Source of the DNA: Thalassobacillus cyri
GTDB taxonomy: Bacteria > Bacillota > Bacilli > Bacillales > Halobacillaceae
Length of the DNA: 64,000 bases
Direction: 5' to 3'
Assembly (NCBI RefSeq): GCF_900107755.1
Contig: NZ_FNQR01000010.1
Location: 1 to 64,000, forward strand
In this document: positions 7,844 through 16,543 of the stretch, piece after piece
Layout of the letters: each line of letters begins with the position of its first letter
Position numbering within the stretch: the first letter of the stretch is position 1
The notes under the pieces: generated by a model
The model's input: the letters and a program-made list of their open reading frames with translations, nothing else
Databases searched by the model: none
What the model was told of the DNA's origin: nothing
Translations under genes and position numbers: made by a program

Positions 7844-9448
7844 ATGGGTAGCAAACGGAAGAAGTACAAATTTATGAACAGTATCTTCTGGGTATCATTT
7901 ACCATCATTTTTTTATTCGCCTTGTGGGGTGCTTTAGCTCCAGGAGCCCTATCCTCCCAGGCAAATACCATCTATGGCTTCATTGCTAATACATTTGGCT
8001 GGTTTTATTTAGCTTTTGTCCTCTTCATTATCATCTTCAACTTTTATTTAGCATTCAGTAAATACGGAAAGGTTAAACTGGGCGGTGAAAATACAAAGCC
8101 GAAGTATCCGATTTTCACATGGATTGCCATGCTATTCAGTACTGGTTTCGGTGTCAGTATCGTGTTCTGGGGGGTTGCCGAACCGATGACCCATTTTGGA
8201 TCGCCACCGCCATTTGATAATGTCGAACCTGAAACTGCTGAAGCCGCTCGGATAGCAATGTGGAATGCATTCTTCAACAACGGTATCCATCAATGGGCTT
8301 CATTTACATTCGTAGGACTGGCTCTTTCTTATTTCATCTATCGTCAGGACGAAAGAAGCTTGATTAGTGATACCATGAACCCGGTTATCGGCAATTCAGG
8401 GAAGAAGCCGCTTCGAAATACGATAGATATCATCGCAGTCATTGCAACCGTAATGGGTGTTGCTACTACCTTAGGTTTAAGTGTGCTGCAGATCAATGGC
8501 GGACTCGGTTTCGTTTTTGATGTGCCAGCCGGAACCACTACCCAAATCATTATCGTTTCATTGATGTTCTTATTCTTTATGGTCTCGACTATTTCCGGTC
8601 TGGATCGTGGAATCAAATACTTAAGTAATACCAACTTAGCACTTGCACTCCTGCTGATGGTAGTAGTGTTGTTCATCGGCCCGACTGGGTTCATCCTCGA
8701 TACCATAACCATGGGGATCGGTGATTATTTACAAAACTTTTTCCAGGCAAGCTTAAGACTGGATCAATATACAGATGGAACCTGGGTCCAGGATTGGCCG
8801 GTTTATTATTGGGCGTGGACGATTGCATGGGCACCATTTGTCGGGATGTTCGTAGCCCGGATTTCGAAAGGGCGGACCGTCCGCGAATTTGTGCTAGGTG
8901 TTATGGTAGCTCCTCCAGCTATCGGGATTATCTGGATTGGAATTTTCGGTGGAACAGCGATCAATCTCGATCTTTTCCATGGAACAGACATCGCAGGCGC
9001 GGTAGCTAAAGACGAAACCACTGCACTATTCAATATGTTGCAAAACATACCATTAGGCACTGTTCTCTCTGTTTTGGCAATCTGTCTATTGTTTACATTT
9101 CTGGTTACATCAGCTGACTCCGCTACCTTCGTACTAGGAATGATGACCTCGAATGGAGACAATAATCCGTCCGTCATTGTAAAAATCGTATGGGGTTCCC
9201 TAATCGCTGTTCTAGCTGCTGTCTTAATTATCAGTGCTGGATTAAAGGGCTTACAGACAGCTTCACTAATAGGAGCGCTGCCATTCTCCTTTGTACTGCT
9301 GGTAGCTGCGATTTCATTATTGAAATCAATCCGGGAAGATTATAAAGATGCTCGCAGGAAAGCCGAGAAAAAAGCAGAAGAAAAACGCCATCAGCGAGTT
9401 ATCGATCATATCGAGGAAAATTATGATTGGAATGAAAATGATCAGTAA
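7844..9448 (+). CDS. BCCT family transporter, glycine betaine/choline type
   Basis: A sodium- or proton-coupled betaine/choline/carnitine transporter of 534 residues with twelve predicted helices, acting in osmolyte uptake. The ATG at 7844 follows AAGGAGA at a good spacing; an upstream ATG at 7781 has none. Classical BCCT motifs are present: FSTGFGVSIVFWGVAEPM in helix 3, YYWAWTIAWAPFVGMFVARI (the signature tryptophan-rich helix 8) and VTSADSATFVLGM. The charged C-terminal tail (KKAEEKRHQR..., ending NENDQ) resembles the osmosensing tails of BetP/OpuD relatives. Glycine betaine is the most likely substrate by motif (inference). Confidence 0.88.
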   Translation: MGSKRKKYKFMNSIFWVSFTIIFLFALWGALAPGALSSQANTIYGFIANTFGWFYLAFVLFIIIFNFYLAFSKYGKVKLGGENTKPKYPIFTWIAMLFSTGFGVSIVFWGVAEPMTHFGSPPPFDNVEPETAEAARIAMWNAFFNNGIHQWASFTFVGLALSYFIYRQDERSLISDTMNPVIGNSGKKPLRNTIDIIAVIATVMGVATTLGLSVLQINGGLGFVFDVPAGTTTQIIIVSLMFLFFMVSTISGLDRGIKYLSNTNLALALLLMVVVLFIGPTGFILDTITMGIGDYLQNFFQASLRLDQYTDGTWVQDWPVYYWAWTIAWAPFVGMFVARISKGRTVREFVLGVMVAPPAIGIIWIGIFGGTAINLDLFHGTDIAGAVAKDETTALFNMLQNIPLGTVLSVLAICLLFTFLVTSADSATFVLGMMTSNGDNNPSVIVKIVWGSLIAVLAAVLIISAGLKGLQTASLIGALPFSFVLLVAAISLLKSIREDYKDARRKAEKKAEEKRHQRVIDHIEENYDWNENDQ

Positions 9449-9455
9449 AAACACG

Positions 9456-9487
9456 AAAGCCCTCTCGATGCGAGAGGGCTTTTTTTC
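9456..9487 (+). terminator. Terminator of the first BCCT gene
   Basis: A perfect 10-bp stem AGCCCTCTCG/CGAGAGGGCT with a 3-base loop, followed by seven T residues, directly after the stop codon. Confidence 0.93.
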
Positions 9488-9621
9488 TGCGTAACATCCA
9501 ATAGACGGCTTTTTCAATATATTGAGTTATAACTTTTTCATCATGTGTTCCGAATATCCCTTATACCATTACAATTCCAAAAAATTGAGTAGTTTCTTAA
9601 GATCTAATTGCTTATACAACA

Positions 9622-9650
9622 ATAGCAACCTCGCTAAAGGTTGCTATGTT
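9622..9650 (-). terminator. Hairpin downstream of the YuiD-like gene
   Basis: Inverted repeat ATAGCAACCT/AGGTTGCTAT around CGCTAA. On the minus strand it is followed by TGTTGTAT, a weak T-rich tail. It lies about 20 bases past the stop codon of the PAP2-related gene and probably ends that transcript. Confidence 0.6.
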
Positions 9651-9669
9651 ACTATTTATAAATTATCTT

Positions 9670-10143
9670 TTATTTCCTATCTTCATATCTGGCTGTAATC
9701 AACCCTAATGCAGTTCCTAAAATCGCTCCTCCCATCACTTCTAATGGCTGATGTCCCAGCAGCTCCTTTAATTCCTTTTCCCGCTGAACGAATTGAAGGC
9801 TCGGAAAATCTTTTGATATCATAGCAAAACTGTCTTCTAATTCATTGACCAGCTTGGCGATTTCTCCGGTATGACGTCTGATTCCCTGAGCATCGTACAT
9901 GACAATTACTCCAAATACTACTGCTAAAGCTGTTTCCGTATGACGTGAGCCTCTATTCGCCGCTATGTAAGTAGCGAGCGCTGAAACGCCAGCCGAGTGC
10001 GAACTTGGCATGCCGCCTGTTGTAGCGACCTGCTTTATATCCCATTTTCCTGATACACGTTTATGTGTCAGTATCTTTAGTCCCTGTGCAATTCCTATTC
10101 CAGCTAGAGCTGTCCATATTCCTCTATTCATTTTATCATCCAT
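9670..10143 (-). CDS. Divergent PAP2 family membrane protein (DUF212, YuiD-like)
   Basis: A 157-residue membrane protein of the divergent PAP2 (DUF212) family. It shows the characteristic GGMPSSHSAGVSAL motif, which corresponds to the phosphatase SGH-type motif of PAP2 enzymes, and YDAQGIRRHTGEIAK, which contains the arginine/histidine equivalent of the later PAP2 motifs. Hydrophobic segments at both ends place it in the membrane. The start at 10143 is chosen because GGAGGG lies 7 bases upstream; the ATG at 10158 lacks such a site. Members are presumed to act on phospholipid-like phosphates, but no enzyme activity is well established. Confidence 0.85.
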   Translation of the reverse strand: MDDKMNRGIWTALAGIGIAQGLKILTHKRVSGKWDIKQVATTGGMPSSHSAGVSALATYIAANRGSRHTETALAVVFGVIVMYDAQGIRRHTGEIAKLVNELEDSFAMISKDFPSLQFVQREKELKELLGHQPLEVMGGAILGTALGLITARYEDRK

Positions 10144-10323
10144 ACCATTACCCTCCATTCTATCATTTACTTTTGCCCAAACTCACTTCTTCTATATTTC
10201 ATTACCCGAAATGGACAGTTTTATTCAGGAAAGTCATTACGATGATTGTAGTCCTGGTATGTTAAAATGAAAGAATCATTTAATAAAAAGCACACCCCCA
10301 CAGAATTTAGGAGTGAAGAATTA

Positions 10324-11490
10324 ATGGACAAAAAAGATGTAGCTGGAATTCGAAGACAGTTCAAAGTGGACAATGACTTATTGAAGATCTCTGACCTCTT
10401 TAACGTATATATCATGAAGGAAACAACTGACATTTATCACCATCAGAGTCAGCCGTTCGAAATGCTCGATAGAGACCAGCAGGAACTATTTATGAATAAT
10501 TTTAAAAAAGTACTGACAGGCCAGCTTGATGAAAAACTGTTTGCACTGAAATTCAAGGGGGACGCAGAAAATCACACCCAATTCATGCTACATAAAGGAC
10601 TGTTAAGCAGTGACCTTGAGGACTGGAAGACACAGATGCTGCAGATGACAGAAAAAATAATCAAAGATCATCCATATGAAAAGGACGTCGTCATCTCCTT
10701 CATCCGCGCCGAATATATGAAGCCGATGAAACGACGTAATGAAGAAACTGAGGAAAGCGAACGGGACGCCGTCTATTCTCATCCCTTTATTCTTTGCAGC
10801 ATCAACAAAACGCAGGAGCCTAAAAGAGAGTGGCAATTCGACTATATCGAAAAGGAATTTAAATACAATATCGAGGTGGATCCGGTTATCGATCTCAACG
10901 CCCCAATGGCAGGATTCCTTTTCCCGTGCTTTACTGACAACTCAGCCGATGTAAACCATATCCTCTATAGTGCTGGCAAGGCAAACGAGCCTGACTACCG
11001 ATTTATCGAAGAAGTTTTGAATGGCGAAGAAATCATGACAGCGAAAGAAGACAAAGCGGTGTTTGAAGAAGTCATTAGAGATGTCGTCGGAGATCAACTC
11101 CCCCCATCTACCCTGGCTACCGTTTATGGAGAAATTAACAATGTAGTGGAAGAAAGTGAAGAAGGAGAAGCCCCAAAACTCGACTATAATGACGTAGAAC
11201 GTGTCTTAAATAGAAGTGGTGCAAAAGTAGAAGCAGAAAAAGTGAAAGACGCCTTTCAAAGAATCACGGATAATGAAACTTACGGACTGAAAGCAAGCAG
11301 CATTGTTCCCAAGTATAAGTCAAAGTCGATTAAAATCAATACGAAAGTAGCCAACATTTCCATTAGTCCGCAAGATTTACAATTTGTGAGACAAGTCAAT
11401 AATAAAGGGAAACGTTACATTATGATTGAAGTTGAAGAAGATGCGGAGATTGAAGGATTCAAGATGCTTCCGGAAGCTTTCGGTGAATGA
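10324..11490 (+). CDS. DUF4317 domain-containing protein
   Basis: A 388-residue soluble protein that I recognise as the DUF4317 family of Firmicutes, function unknown. It is strongly acidic, with many Glu/Asp-rich stretches (for example EESEEGEAP), and has no signal peptide or membrane segment. Start at 10324 is preferred: AGGAGTGAAG precedes this ATG, and the sequence from MDKKDVAGIRRQFK matches how the family usually begins; 19 extra codons upstream have no ribosome site. A strong terminator follows, so it is probably transcribed alone. Confidence 0.8.
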   Translation: MDKKDVAGIRRQFKVDNDLLKISDLFNVYIMKETTDIYHHQSQPFEMLDRDQQELFMNNFKKVLTGQLDEKLFALKFKGDAENHTQFMLHKGLLSSDLEDWKTQMLQMTEKIIKDHPYEKDVVISFIRAEYMKPMKRRNEETEESERDAVYSHPFILCSINKTQEPKREWQFDYIEKEFKYNIEVDPVIDLNAPMAGFLFPCFTDNSADVNHILYSAGKANEPDYRFIEEVLNGEEIMTAKEDKAVFEEVIRDVVGDQLPPSTLATVYGEINNVVEESEEGEAPKLDYNDVERVLNRSGAKVEAEKVKDAFQRITDNETYGLKASSIVPKYKSKSIKINTKVANISISPQDLQFVRQVNNKGKRYIMIEVEEDAEIEGFKMLPEAFGE

Positions 11491-11520
11491 TGCTTGATAA
11501 ATCCAATGGAAGGCAATTCT

Positions 11521-11554
11521 AGAAGGCATTCTCATTGGGAATGCCTTCTTTTTA
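11521..11554 (+). terminator. Terminator of the DUF4317 gene
   Basis: Perfect stem AGAAGGCATTC/GAATGCCTTCT with a short loop, followed by TTTTT, 30 bases after the stop. Confidence 0.92.
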
Positions 11555-11562
11555 TGAAAAGA

Positions 11563-12024
11563 TCATGCCTCAAAATTAATATCATTATTATCACACCACT
11601 CTTTAGCGATTACTTCCATCTTCTTATCTCGGAATTGATACCATTCCTGGTCAATCCCCCACCGCTGTACCTGATCTTTAAACCTGCGGAAAGCACCACG
11701 GCCACGAATAGCTTTCAGTAGCCGCTCTTGTTTCCTTTCGTCTCCCAACTGGAAACAAAAATCCTCCATCATGCTATATTCGTTAATCTCAAATTTATCA
11801 GGTAAACTTACAAAGCGATCTGGATATTCGAGCCATAAATCCGCCCTTTCCCTTTCTTCCTGCTGCCAGTCCGGCAAATGGTCAAATGGCTCCCTATCCT
11901 CAGCATCCTGATAAGCTTGTTCACTGAAATGTATGAATGTGTAAGTCTCGCGGTCAAATAATGTATAATATTCATCCATTTGCATATCAATGACTTCGCC
12001 GACTTCTTTCAGTTTCACCTTCAT
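11563..12024 (-). CDS. UPF0158 family protein
   Basis: A 153-residue acidic soluble protein of the UPF0158 family, function unknown. The family's conserved C-terminal block is clear: AIRGRGAFRRFKDQVQRWGIDQEW, then YQFRDKKMEVIAKEWCDNN. The N-terminal half includes DYYTLF-like and DREPFDHLPDW segments. No membrane segment is visible. It reads toward the DUF4317 gene and may share its bidirectional terminator. It could form a transcription unit of its own, with the next upstream gene ending in a separate hairpin. Confidence 0.82.
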   Translation of the reverse strand: MKVKLKEVGEVIDMQMDEYYTLFDRETYTFIHFSEQAYQDAEDREPFDHLPDWQQEERERADLWLEYPDRFVSLPDKFEINEYSMMEDFCFQLGDERKQERLLKAIRGRGAFRRFKDQVQRWGIDQEWYQFRDKKMEVIAKEWCDNNDINFEA

Positions 12025-12087
12025 CCTCTCACCCTTTCTTATATTGAAATAACCAACTTATAGCTTTAGAGAACATATTAAATTATT

Positions 12088-12117
12088 AAAAAAGCAGAAG
12101 CCTGATTAAGACTCCTA
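12088..12117 (-). terminator. Terminator overlapping the stop codon of the CxxC peptide gene
   Basis: On the minus strand a 9-bp stem, GTAGGAGTC with GGCTTCTGC (three G-U pairs), is followed by TTTTTT. It begins inside the TAG stop codon. Confidence 0.6.
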
Positions 12118-12315
12118 CTCTTCCAATTCAACAACTCTCGCAACTTTATTCCCACAGTCCTTACACTTTCCTTCTAAAAGTACACCCGATGGATGATCGA
12201 CAATAATAAAATCCTCAATCGTTACTGCGTCCAGACAATTCGAACAGAAGACATTGCTGATTAACTGCTTTCTAGTATCCATAGGTATAGATAGCCACTT
12301 TTTATTCGCCTCCAT
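12115..12315 (-). CDS. Small zinc-ribbon-like protein
   Basis: A 66-residue protein with two cysteine pairs, CSNC near residue 24 and CKDC near residue 52, spaced as in a zinc ribbon, so it probably binds one zinc ion. I do not recognise a named family. A good AGGAGG site lies just upstream of the ATG at 12315. It follows rlmCD on the same strand by 30 bases and could be cotranscribed with it. It may be a nucleic-acid or protein-binding accessory factor, but that is only a guess from the fold. Confidence 0.65.
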   Translation of the reverse strand: MEANKKWLSIPMDTRKQLISNVFCSNCLDAVTIEDFIIVDHPSGVLLEGKCKDCGNKVARVVELEE

Positions 12316-12345
12316 TTAAACTCCTCCTTTTATGATTAACGATAG

Positions 12346-13722
12346 TTACATTTTCTTCTCCAACCACGAGACGCACTCCACGTGAGAAGTCTGCGGGAAC
12401 ATATCGACAGGCTGCACTTCTTTTGTTTCATAGCCGCCGTCTTCAAGAATTCTCAAGTCACGCGCCAGGGTTGAGGGGTTGCAGGAAACGTAGACAATCC
12501 GTTCTGGTTCCATATCCAGCATCGATTGCAATAATTGCTCCTCGCAGCCTTTTCTTGGCGGGTCGACAACTATTACATCCGGATTCAGCCCCTGTGACTT
12601 CCACCATGGCATCACTTTTTCGGCCTCGCCAACATAGAACTCTGCGTTATCAATATGATTTAACTTAGCATTTTCTTTTGCATCTGCGACAGCTTCCGGC
12701 ACCACTTCGACGCCATACACTTTTTTAGCGTTCCGAGCTAAGAAAAGGGATATCGTTCCGATTCCGCAGTAGGCATCGATGACTTGTTCTTTTCCAGTTA
12801 ATGCCGCGTAGTCCAATGCTTGATCATATAACATTTTCGTTTGGGCAGGATTGACTTGATAAAAAGATTTAGGCGATATGGCAAATTTGATATCACCGAT
12901 TGTGTCATAGATATATTCTTCGCCGTATAGCACCTTTGTATCGTCACCCAATACAACATTCGTCCGTCTGGGATTTACATTTTGGGCAATCGACTTCACA
13001 CTTGGATAGGCTTCCCGTAATTCATCAATCAGCTTGTCCTGGTTAGGTATTTCTTTTGTTCTTGTGACCAGTACAACCATGACATCCTGGGTGTTCTGCC
13101 CGGTACGGACCATGATATGGCGCAATACTCCTCGGTTATTCTCTTCATCATAGGCTTGAATCCCGTATCGCTCGGCGATACGGCGCACTGCTTCAACCAT
13201 CCGGTCATTTGATTCATCCTGTACAACACAAGTATCCATATCGATGATATTGTGGCTCCGTTTTTGATAAAATCCAGCAACCAGACGATCATCACGCTCC
13301 CCCACTGGCATCTGAACTTTATTGCGATAGCGCCATGGGTCCTTCATTCCTTTTACAGGGTGGACAGGTACATGTTCAAGATGACCGATTTTCCGCATCG
13401 CATCTTTAACCTGCTTCTGCTTCATTTCCAGCTGCATATCATAGCTCATATGCTGGATTTGGCAACCGCCACACTGAAAAAAAACATTGCAAGGCGGCTC
13501 CACACGTTCCGGACTTTTTTCATGCAGGTCGAGCAGTTTACCGAACCCAAAGTTTTTCTTTACTTTAACGACTTTCACCGTCGCTTTTTCACCTGGCAGT
13601 CCATAGGGAACAAATAGCGGATAGCCATCAATTTTTCCGACGCCGTCTCCTTCATGGGTCAAATCCTCAAAAGTCAGTTCCACCCTTTGATTTTTTTGTA
13701 CTGGCGGCTTTGGTTTAGCCAT
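12346..13722 (-). CDS. rlmCD: 23S rRNA (uracil-C5)-methyltransferase RlmCD/RlmD type
   Basis: A SAM-dependent RNA m5U methyltransferase of 458 residues, full length. It starts with a TRAM RNA-binding domain (about residues 8-66), followed by iron-sulfur cysteines Cys78, Cys84 and Cys87 in the [11 protein letters not shown] region and a fourth near MDTC. The Rossmann SAM motif is [14 protein letters not shown]. The catalytic cysteine lies in [13 protein letters not shown]. In Gram-positive bacteria one such enzyme (B. subtilis YefA) methylates both U747 and U1939 of 23S rRNA. Placement next to dagK and gatB is the same as in B. subtilis. Confidence 0.9.
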   Translation of the reverse strand: MAKPKPPVQKNQRVELTFEDLTHEGDGVGKIDGYPLFVPYGLPGEKATVKVVKVKKNFGFGKLLDLHEKSPERVEPPCNVFFQCGGCQIQHMSYDMQLEMKQKQVKDAMRKIGHLEHVPVHPVKGMKDPWRYRNKVQMPVGERDDRLVAGFYQKRSHNIIDMDTCVVQDESNDRMVEAVRRIAERYGIQAYDEENNRGVLRHIMVRTGQNTQDVMVVLVTRTKEIPNQDKLIDELREAYPSVKSIAQNVNPRRTNVVLGDDTKVLYGEEYIYDTIGDIKFAISPKSFYQVNPAQTKMLYDQALDYAALTGKEQVIDAYCGIGTISLFLARNAKKVYGVEVVPEAVADAKENAKLNHIDNAEFYVGEAEKVMPWWKSQGLNPDVIVVDPPRKGCEEQLLQSMLDMEPERIVYVSCNPSTLARDLRILEDGGYETKEVQPVDMFPQTSHVECVSWLEKKM

Positions 13723-13982
13723 TTTACATCGTCCTTTTTCTTAAGTTTTTCAAAATAACACAGACCCTCAAATATTAGTATTGAACGCTTAATTTTTGCA
13801 TGTGCGCCTAATTCTCCGGCTAATTCGCCTAATGATGACAGTTTAGCGCTCAATTTCAGAAGAATAACGCCCAATTATATGATACAGATTGGAAAAATAC
13901 TCATTATTTGCTTTAATATCAAAATGTTTTTAATAGGTGTTCGCTGACAAAAGTTTAACACAATAAGCTTCTGAAAGCGAAA
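13723..13982. other. Intergenic region with a cluster of CGCCTAATT-like 9-mers
   Basis: No credible gene is present. Six variants of CGCYYAATT begin at 13786, 13805, 13817, 13826, 13847 and 13868, all in the same orientation and separated by 9-21 bases. A looser relative of this pattern (CGCCTAATT at 46174 with degenerate neighbours) is found before purE. The cluster has no palindromic order that would suggest a terminator. Function unknown. Confidence 0.5.
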
Positions 13983-14010
13983 AGGCTGTAGATATTCATA
14001 TCTACAGCCC
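13983..14010 (-). terminator. Terminator of dagK
   Basis: Stem GGCTGTAGATA/TATCTACAGCC with a short loop. On the minus strand it is followed by TTTTCGCTTT, 10 bases after the dagK stop. Confidence 0.85.
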
Positions 14011-14018
14011 CTCTGGCT

Positions 14019-14954
14019 TTATTTCATATCGATGTCTTCTAATTTCTTTTCTTCTGCGACAAATTTATCTTCAGGGACAAAAAAGTCGATATGTCGATAC
14101 AAGTTTACAAATTTCCCGGGCAATAATCCACCAAATTCTCCGTCGATATTCAATTGCATCTTCTCTTCGGTGTGAACTTTGATCAGACTTGCTTTGGTAT
14201 AAATGATATGCGGATCATTCAAATGCCTTCCCTGGGCTGCTAATGAAGCGATCCGGATAAAATCTGCCATGTTCATCTTTTTGATAATCAGCAGGTCGAA
14301 TAATCCATCGTTCATTTCCGCACCTGGGGCCAGCTTCTCAAACCCACCGACTGAGTTTGTATTAGAAACGAGGAAAAGCATGATTTCCCCTTTGAATTCT
14401 TTGCCATCATACTCTATTTCTACATAGGTCGGCCTAAGTGAAGGGAGCATCTCGATTCCTTTCAAATAATAGGCAAGCTGACCCAGCATCGTTTTAAGCT
14501 TGCTGGGCACCTCATACGAAAGTTCGGTCAATTTTCCTCCACCGGCAATATTCATGAAGTATTGATTATTGACTCTGCCGATATCCAACGCTTCATAATG
14601 ATCATCCAGGATGACATCGACCGCTTTATGGATATTATTACGTGGTACAGAAAGTGCGCGTGCAAAATCGTTGGTCGTGCCGACAGGGATGATGCCAAGC
14701 TTTGGACGGTTTTCCTGTTCAGCGATACCATTGATCACTTCGTTGATCGTTCCATCACCGCCTGCCGCTACTACGACATCAAAACCACGCTGAACCGCAA
14801 TGGTAGCGGCTTCTGTCGCATCACCCGCACAGGTAGTGGCATGCGCAGATGTTTCGTAGCCGGCTTGCTCAAAGCGCTGCAGTACATCAGGTAATACTTT
14901 TTTGAATACTTCCCTTCCGGAGGTCGGATTATAGATGATCCGAGCACGTTTCAT
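14019..14954 (-). CDS. dagK: Diacylglycerol kinase (DagK/DgkB)
   Basis: A soluble lipid kinase of 311 residues that phosphorylates diacylglycerol to phosphatidic acid, recycling the diacylglycerol released during lipoteichoic acid synthesis. The start RARIIYNPTSGR and the nucleotide-binding motif AAGGDGTINEVINGI are hallmarks of the DAGK catalytic family, followed by LGIIPVGTTNDFARAL. The C-terminal domain and length match DgkB (YerQ). A sigma-A promoter (15022-15049) with an unusual flanking palindrome lies upstream. It follows gatB in the same order as in B. subtilis but is separated from it by a terminator. Confidence 0.93.
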   Translation of the reverse strand: MKRARIIYNPTSGREVFKKVLPDVLQRFEQAGYETSAHATTCAGDATEAATIAVQRGFDVVVAAGGDGTINEVINGIAEQENRPKLGIIPVGTTNDFARALSVPRNNIHKAVDVILDDHYEALDIGRVNNQYFMNIAGGGKLTELSYEVPSKLKTMLGQLAYYLKGIEMLPSLRPTYVEIEYDGKEFKGEIMLFLVSNTNSVGGFEKLAPGAEMNDGLFDLLIIKKMNMADFIRIASLAAQGRHLNDPHIIYTKASLIKVHTEEKMQLNIDGEFGGLLPGKFVNLYRHIDFFVPEDKFVAEEKKLEDIDMK

Positions 14955-15000
14955 AAGGTCTCCCCCTCATCCAGGCTTGTTCCATTATCTATCATAGCTT

Positions 15001-15050
15001 GTTTACATTTTTTTCGCCATTATTATAGTGTATGGTTCTAAAATGTAAAC
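15001..15050 (-). promoter_or_regulatory. dagK promoter flanked by a 10-bp inverted repeat
   Basis: On the minus strand TTTACA (15044-15049) and TATAAT (15022-15027) are 16 bases apart, a good sigma-A promoter about 70 bases before dagK. A perfect inverted repeat, GTTTACATTT at 15001-15010 and AAATGTAAAC at 15041-15050, places one half over the -35 box and the other just downstream of the -10 region. This geometry suggests a repressor operator, but no regulator can be named. Confidence 0.55.
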
Positions 15051-15053
15051 ATA

Positions 15054-15081
15054 CAAAAGCACGCAGTCCTATGCGTGCTCT
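15054..15081 (-). terminator. Terminator of gatCAB
   Basis: Hairpin AGCACGCA/TGCGTGCT with loop GTCCTA. On the minus strand the stem is followed by TTTTGTATG, 30 bases past gatB. Confidence 0.8.
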
Positions 15082-15112
15082 TGCAAGCCCGTGTTCTGTT
15101 CTGTAGTATGAT

Positions 15113-16543
15113 TTAGCGTTTTTCCATTTCCGAGAGAATGATCTTGTTGACCATTGGCGGATTCGCTTGTCCTTTGGTTTCTTTCATGACCTGTCCGACA
15201 AGGAAACCAAGGGCACGGTCTTTCCCATTCTTATAATCCTCAATCGACTGCTGATTGTCATCAAGAATCTTGGTGATAATTTCAGTCAGCTGGCCTTCAT
15301 CAGAAATCTGTACAAGCCCTTTATCTTTGACGATTTTCTCTGGGTCGCCGCCTTTTTCAACGAGCTCGGCAAAAACTTTCTTGGCGATTTTAGAAGAAAT
15401 CGTACCATCTTCAAGCAGCTTGATCATCTTAGAAAGCGATTCCGGAGTCAATGCTATCTCATCAAACTCCTTCTGCTGCTTGTTCAAATGAGCAGAAACT
15501 TCACCCATCAGCCAGTTAGAGGTTTGTTTGACGTCCGCTCCATGGTTGATGGTTTCTTCAAAGAAATCAGACATGGCTTTGTTATTGGTAAGTACCATCG
15601 CATCATATTCCGGAAGCTCAAGGTTTTCAATATAACGTTTCTTTCGTGCATCCGGGAGCTCTGGAATTTCGGCACGAATACGCTCTTTCCAATCTTCATC
15701 TATATACAATGGAACCAAATCCGGTTCCGGGAAGTAACGATAATCGTCCGAACCTTCTTTGACACGCATTAAAATCGTTTCTTTCGTCTGTTCATCATAA
15801 CGCCGTGTCTCCTGCAAGATTTCTCCGCCGGAAAGCAGGACTTGCGCTTGTCGCTTTTCTTCAAACTCCAGACCTTTTTGCACAAAGGAAAATGAATTCA
15901 AGTTCTTCAACTCTGTCTTGGTACCAAACTCCTCTTGGCCGATTGGGCGCAGGGAAAGGTTAGCATCACAACGGAGTGAACCTTCTTCCATCTTACAATC
16001 CGATACTCCTGTGTACTGGATGATATTCTTCAGTTTTTCCAGGTAAGCATATGCTTCTTGGGGAGAACGAATATCGGGTTCCGATACGATCTCTACAAGC
16101 GGGGTACCCTGGCGGTTATAGTCGACCAGCGAGTAGCCTTCATCGCTATGGGTCAGTTTACCAGCATCTTCTTCTAAATGAAGACGAGTGATACCAATTC
16201 GCTTTTTCACCCCGTCAACTTCGATATCGATATGGCCGTTTTCCCCAATCGGCTGATCGAATTGGGAAATCTGGTAGGCTTTCGGGTTGTCCGGGTAGAA
16301 GTAGTTCTTCCGGTCGAACTTAGTATCTGTTGCAATCTCACAATTTAAGGCCATTGCAGCTTTCATAGCGAAATTGACCGCTTCCTCATTCAAAACAGGC
16401 AGAACACCAGGATACCCGAGGTCGATCGGGTTGACGTTTGTATTTGGCTCATCTCCAAACATATTAGGAGATGGGCTGAAGATTTTTGAGTTTGTTTTTA
16501 GTTCTACGTGTACTTCGAGACCAATTACTGTTTCAAAGTTCAT
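15113..16543 (-). CDS. gatB: Aspartyl/glutamyl-tRNA(Asn/Gln) amidotransferase subunit B
   Basis: Subunit B of GatCAB, the enzyme that converts Glu-tRNA(Gln) or Asp-tRNA(Asn) to Gln- or Asn-tRNA in the cytoplasm. It is 476 residues, the usual length. GatB signatures are clear: [18 protein letters not shown] at the start, [20 protein letters not shown], and [17 protein letters not shown]. The C-terminal part is the YqeY-like tail domain that contacts tRNA. Its start overlaps the end of gatA by 4 bases (ATGA type), so the two are translationally coupled. Part of the gatC-gatA-gatB operon. Confidence 0.97.
   Translation of the reverse strand: MNFETVIGLEVHVELKTNSKIFSPSPNMFGDEPNTNVNPIDLGYPGVLPVLNEEAVNFAMKAAMALNCEIATDTKFDRKNYFYPDNPKAYQISQFDQPIGENGHIDIEVDGVKKRIGITRLHLEEDAGKLTHSDEGYSLVDYNRQGTPLVEIVSEPDIRSPQEAYAYLEKLKNIIQYTGVSDCKMEEGSLRCDANLSLRPIGQEEFGTKTELKNLNSFSFVQKGLEFEEKRQAQVLLSGGEILQETRRYDEQTKETILMRVKEGSDDYRYFPEPDLVPLYIDEDWKERIRAEIPELPDARKKRYIENLELPEYDAMVLTNNKAMSDFFEETINHGADVKQTSNWLMGEVSAHLNKQQKEFDEIALTPESLSKMIKLLEDGTISSKIAKKVFAELVEKGGDPEKIVKDKGLVQISDEGQLTEIITKILDDNQQSIEDYKNGKDRALGFLVGQVMKETKGQANPPMVNKIILSEMEKR

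Noticed and set aside
13674-13874. 66-codon frame overlapping the start of rlmCD
   Set aside because: It runs through the CGCYYAATT array and the first codons of rlmCD in another frame with no start signal.
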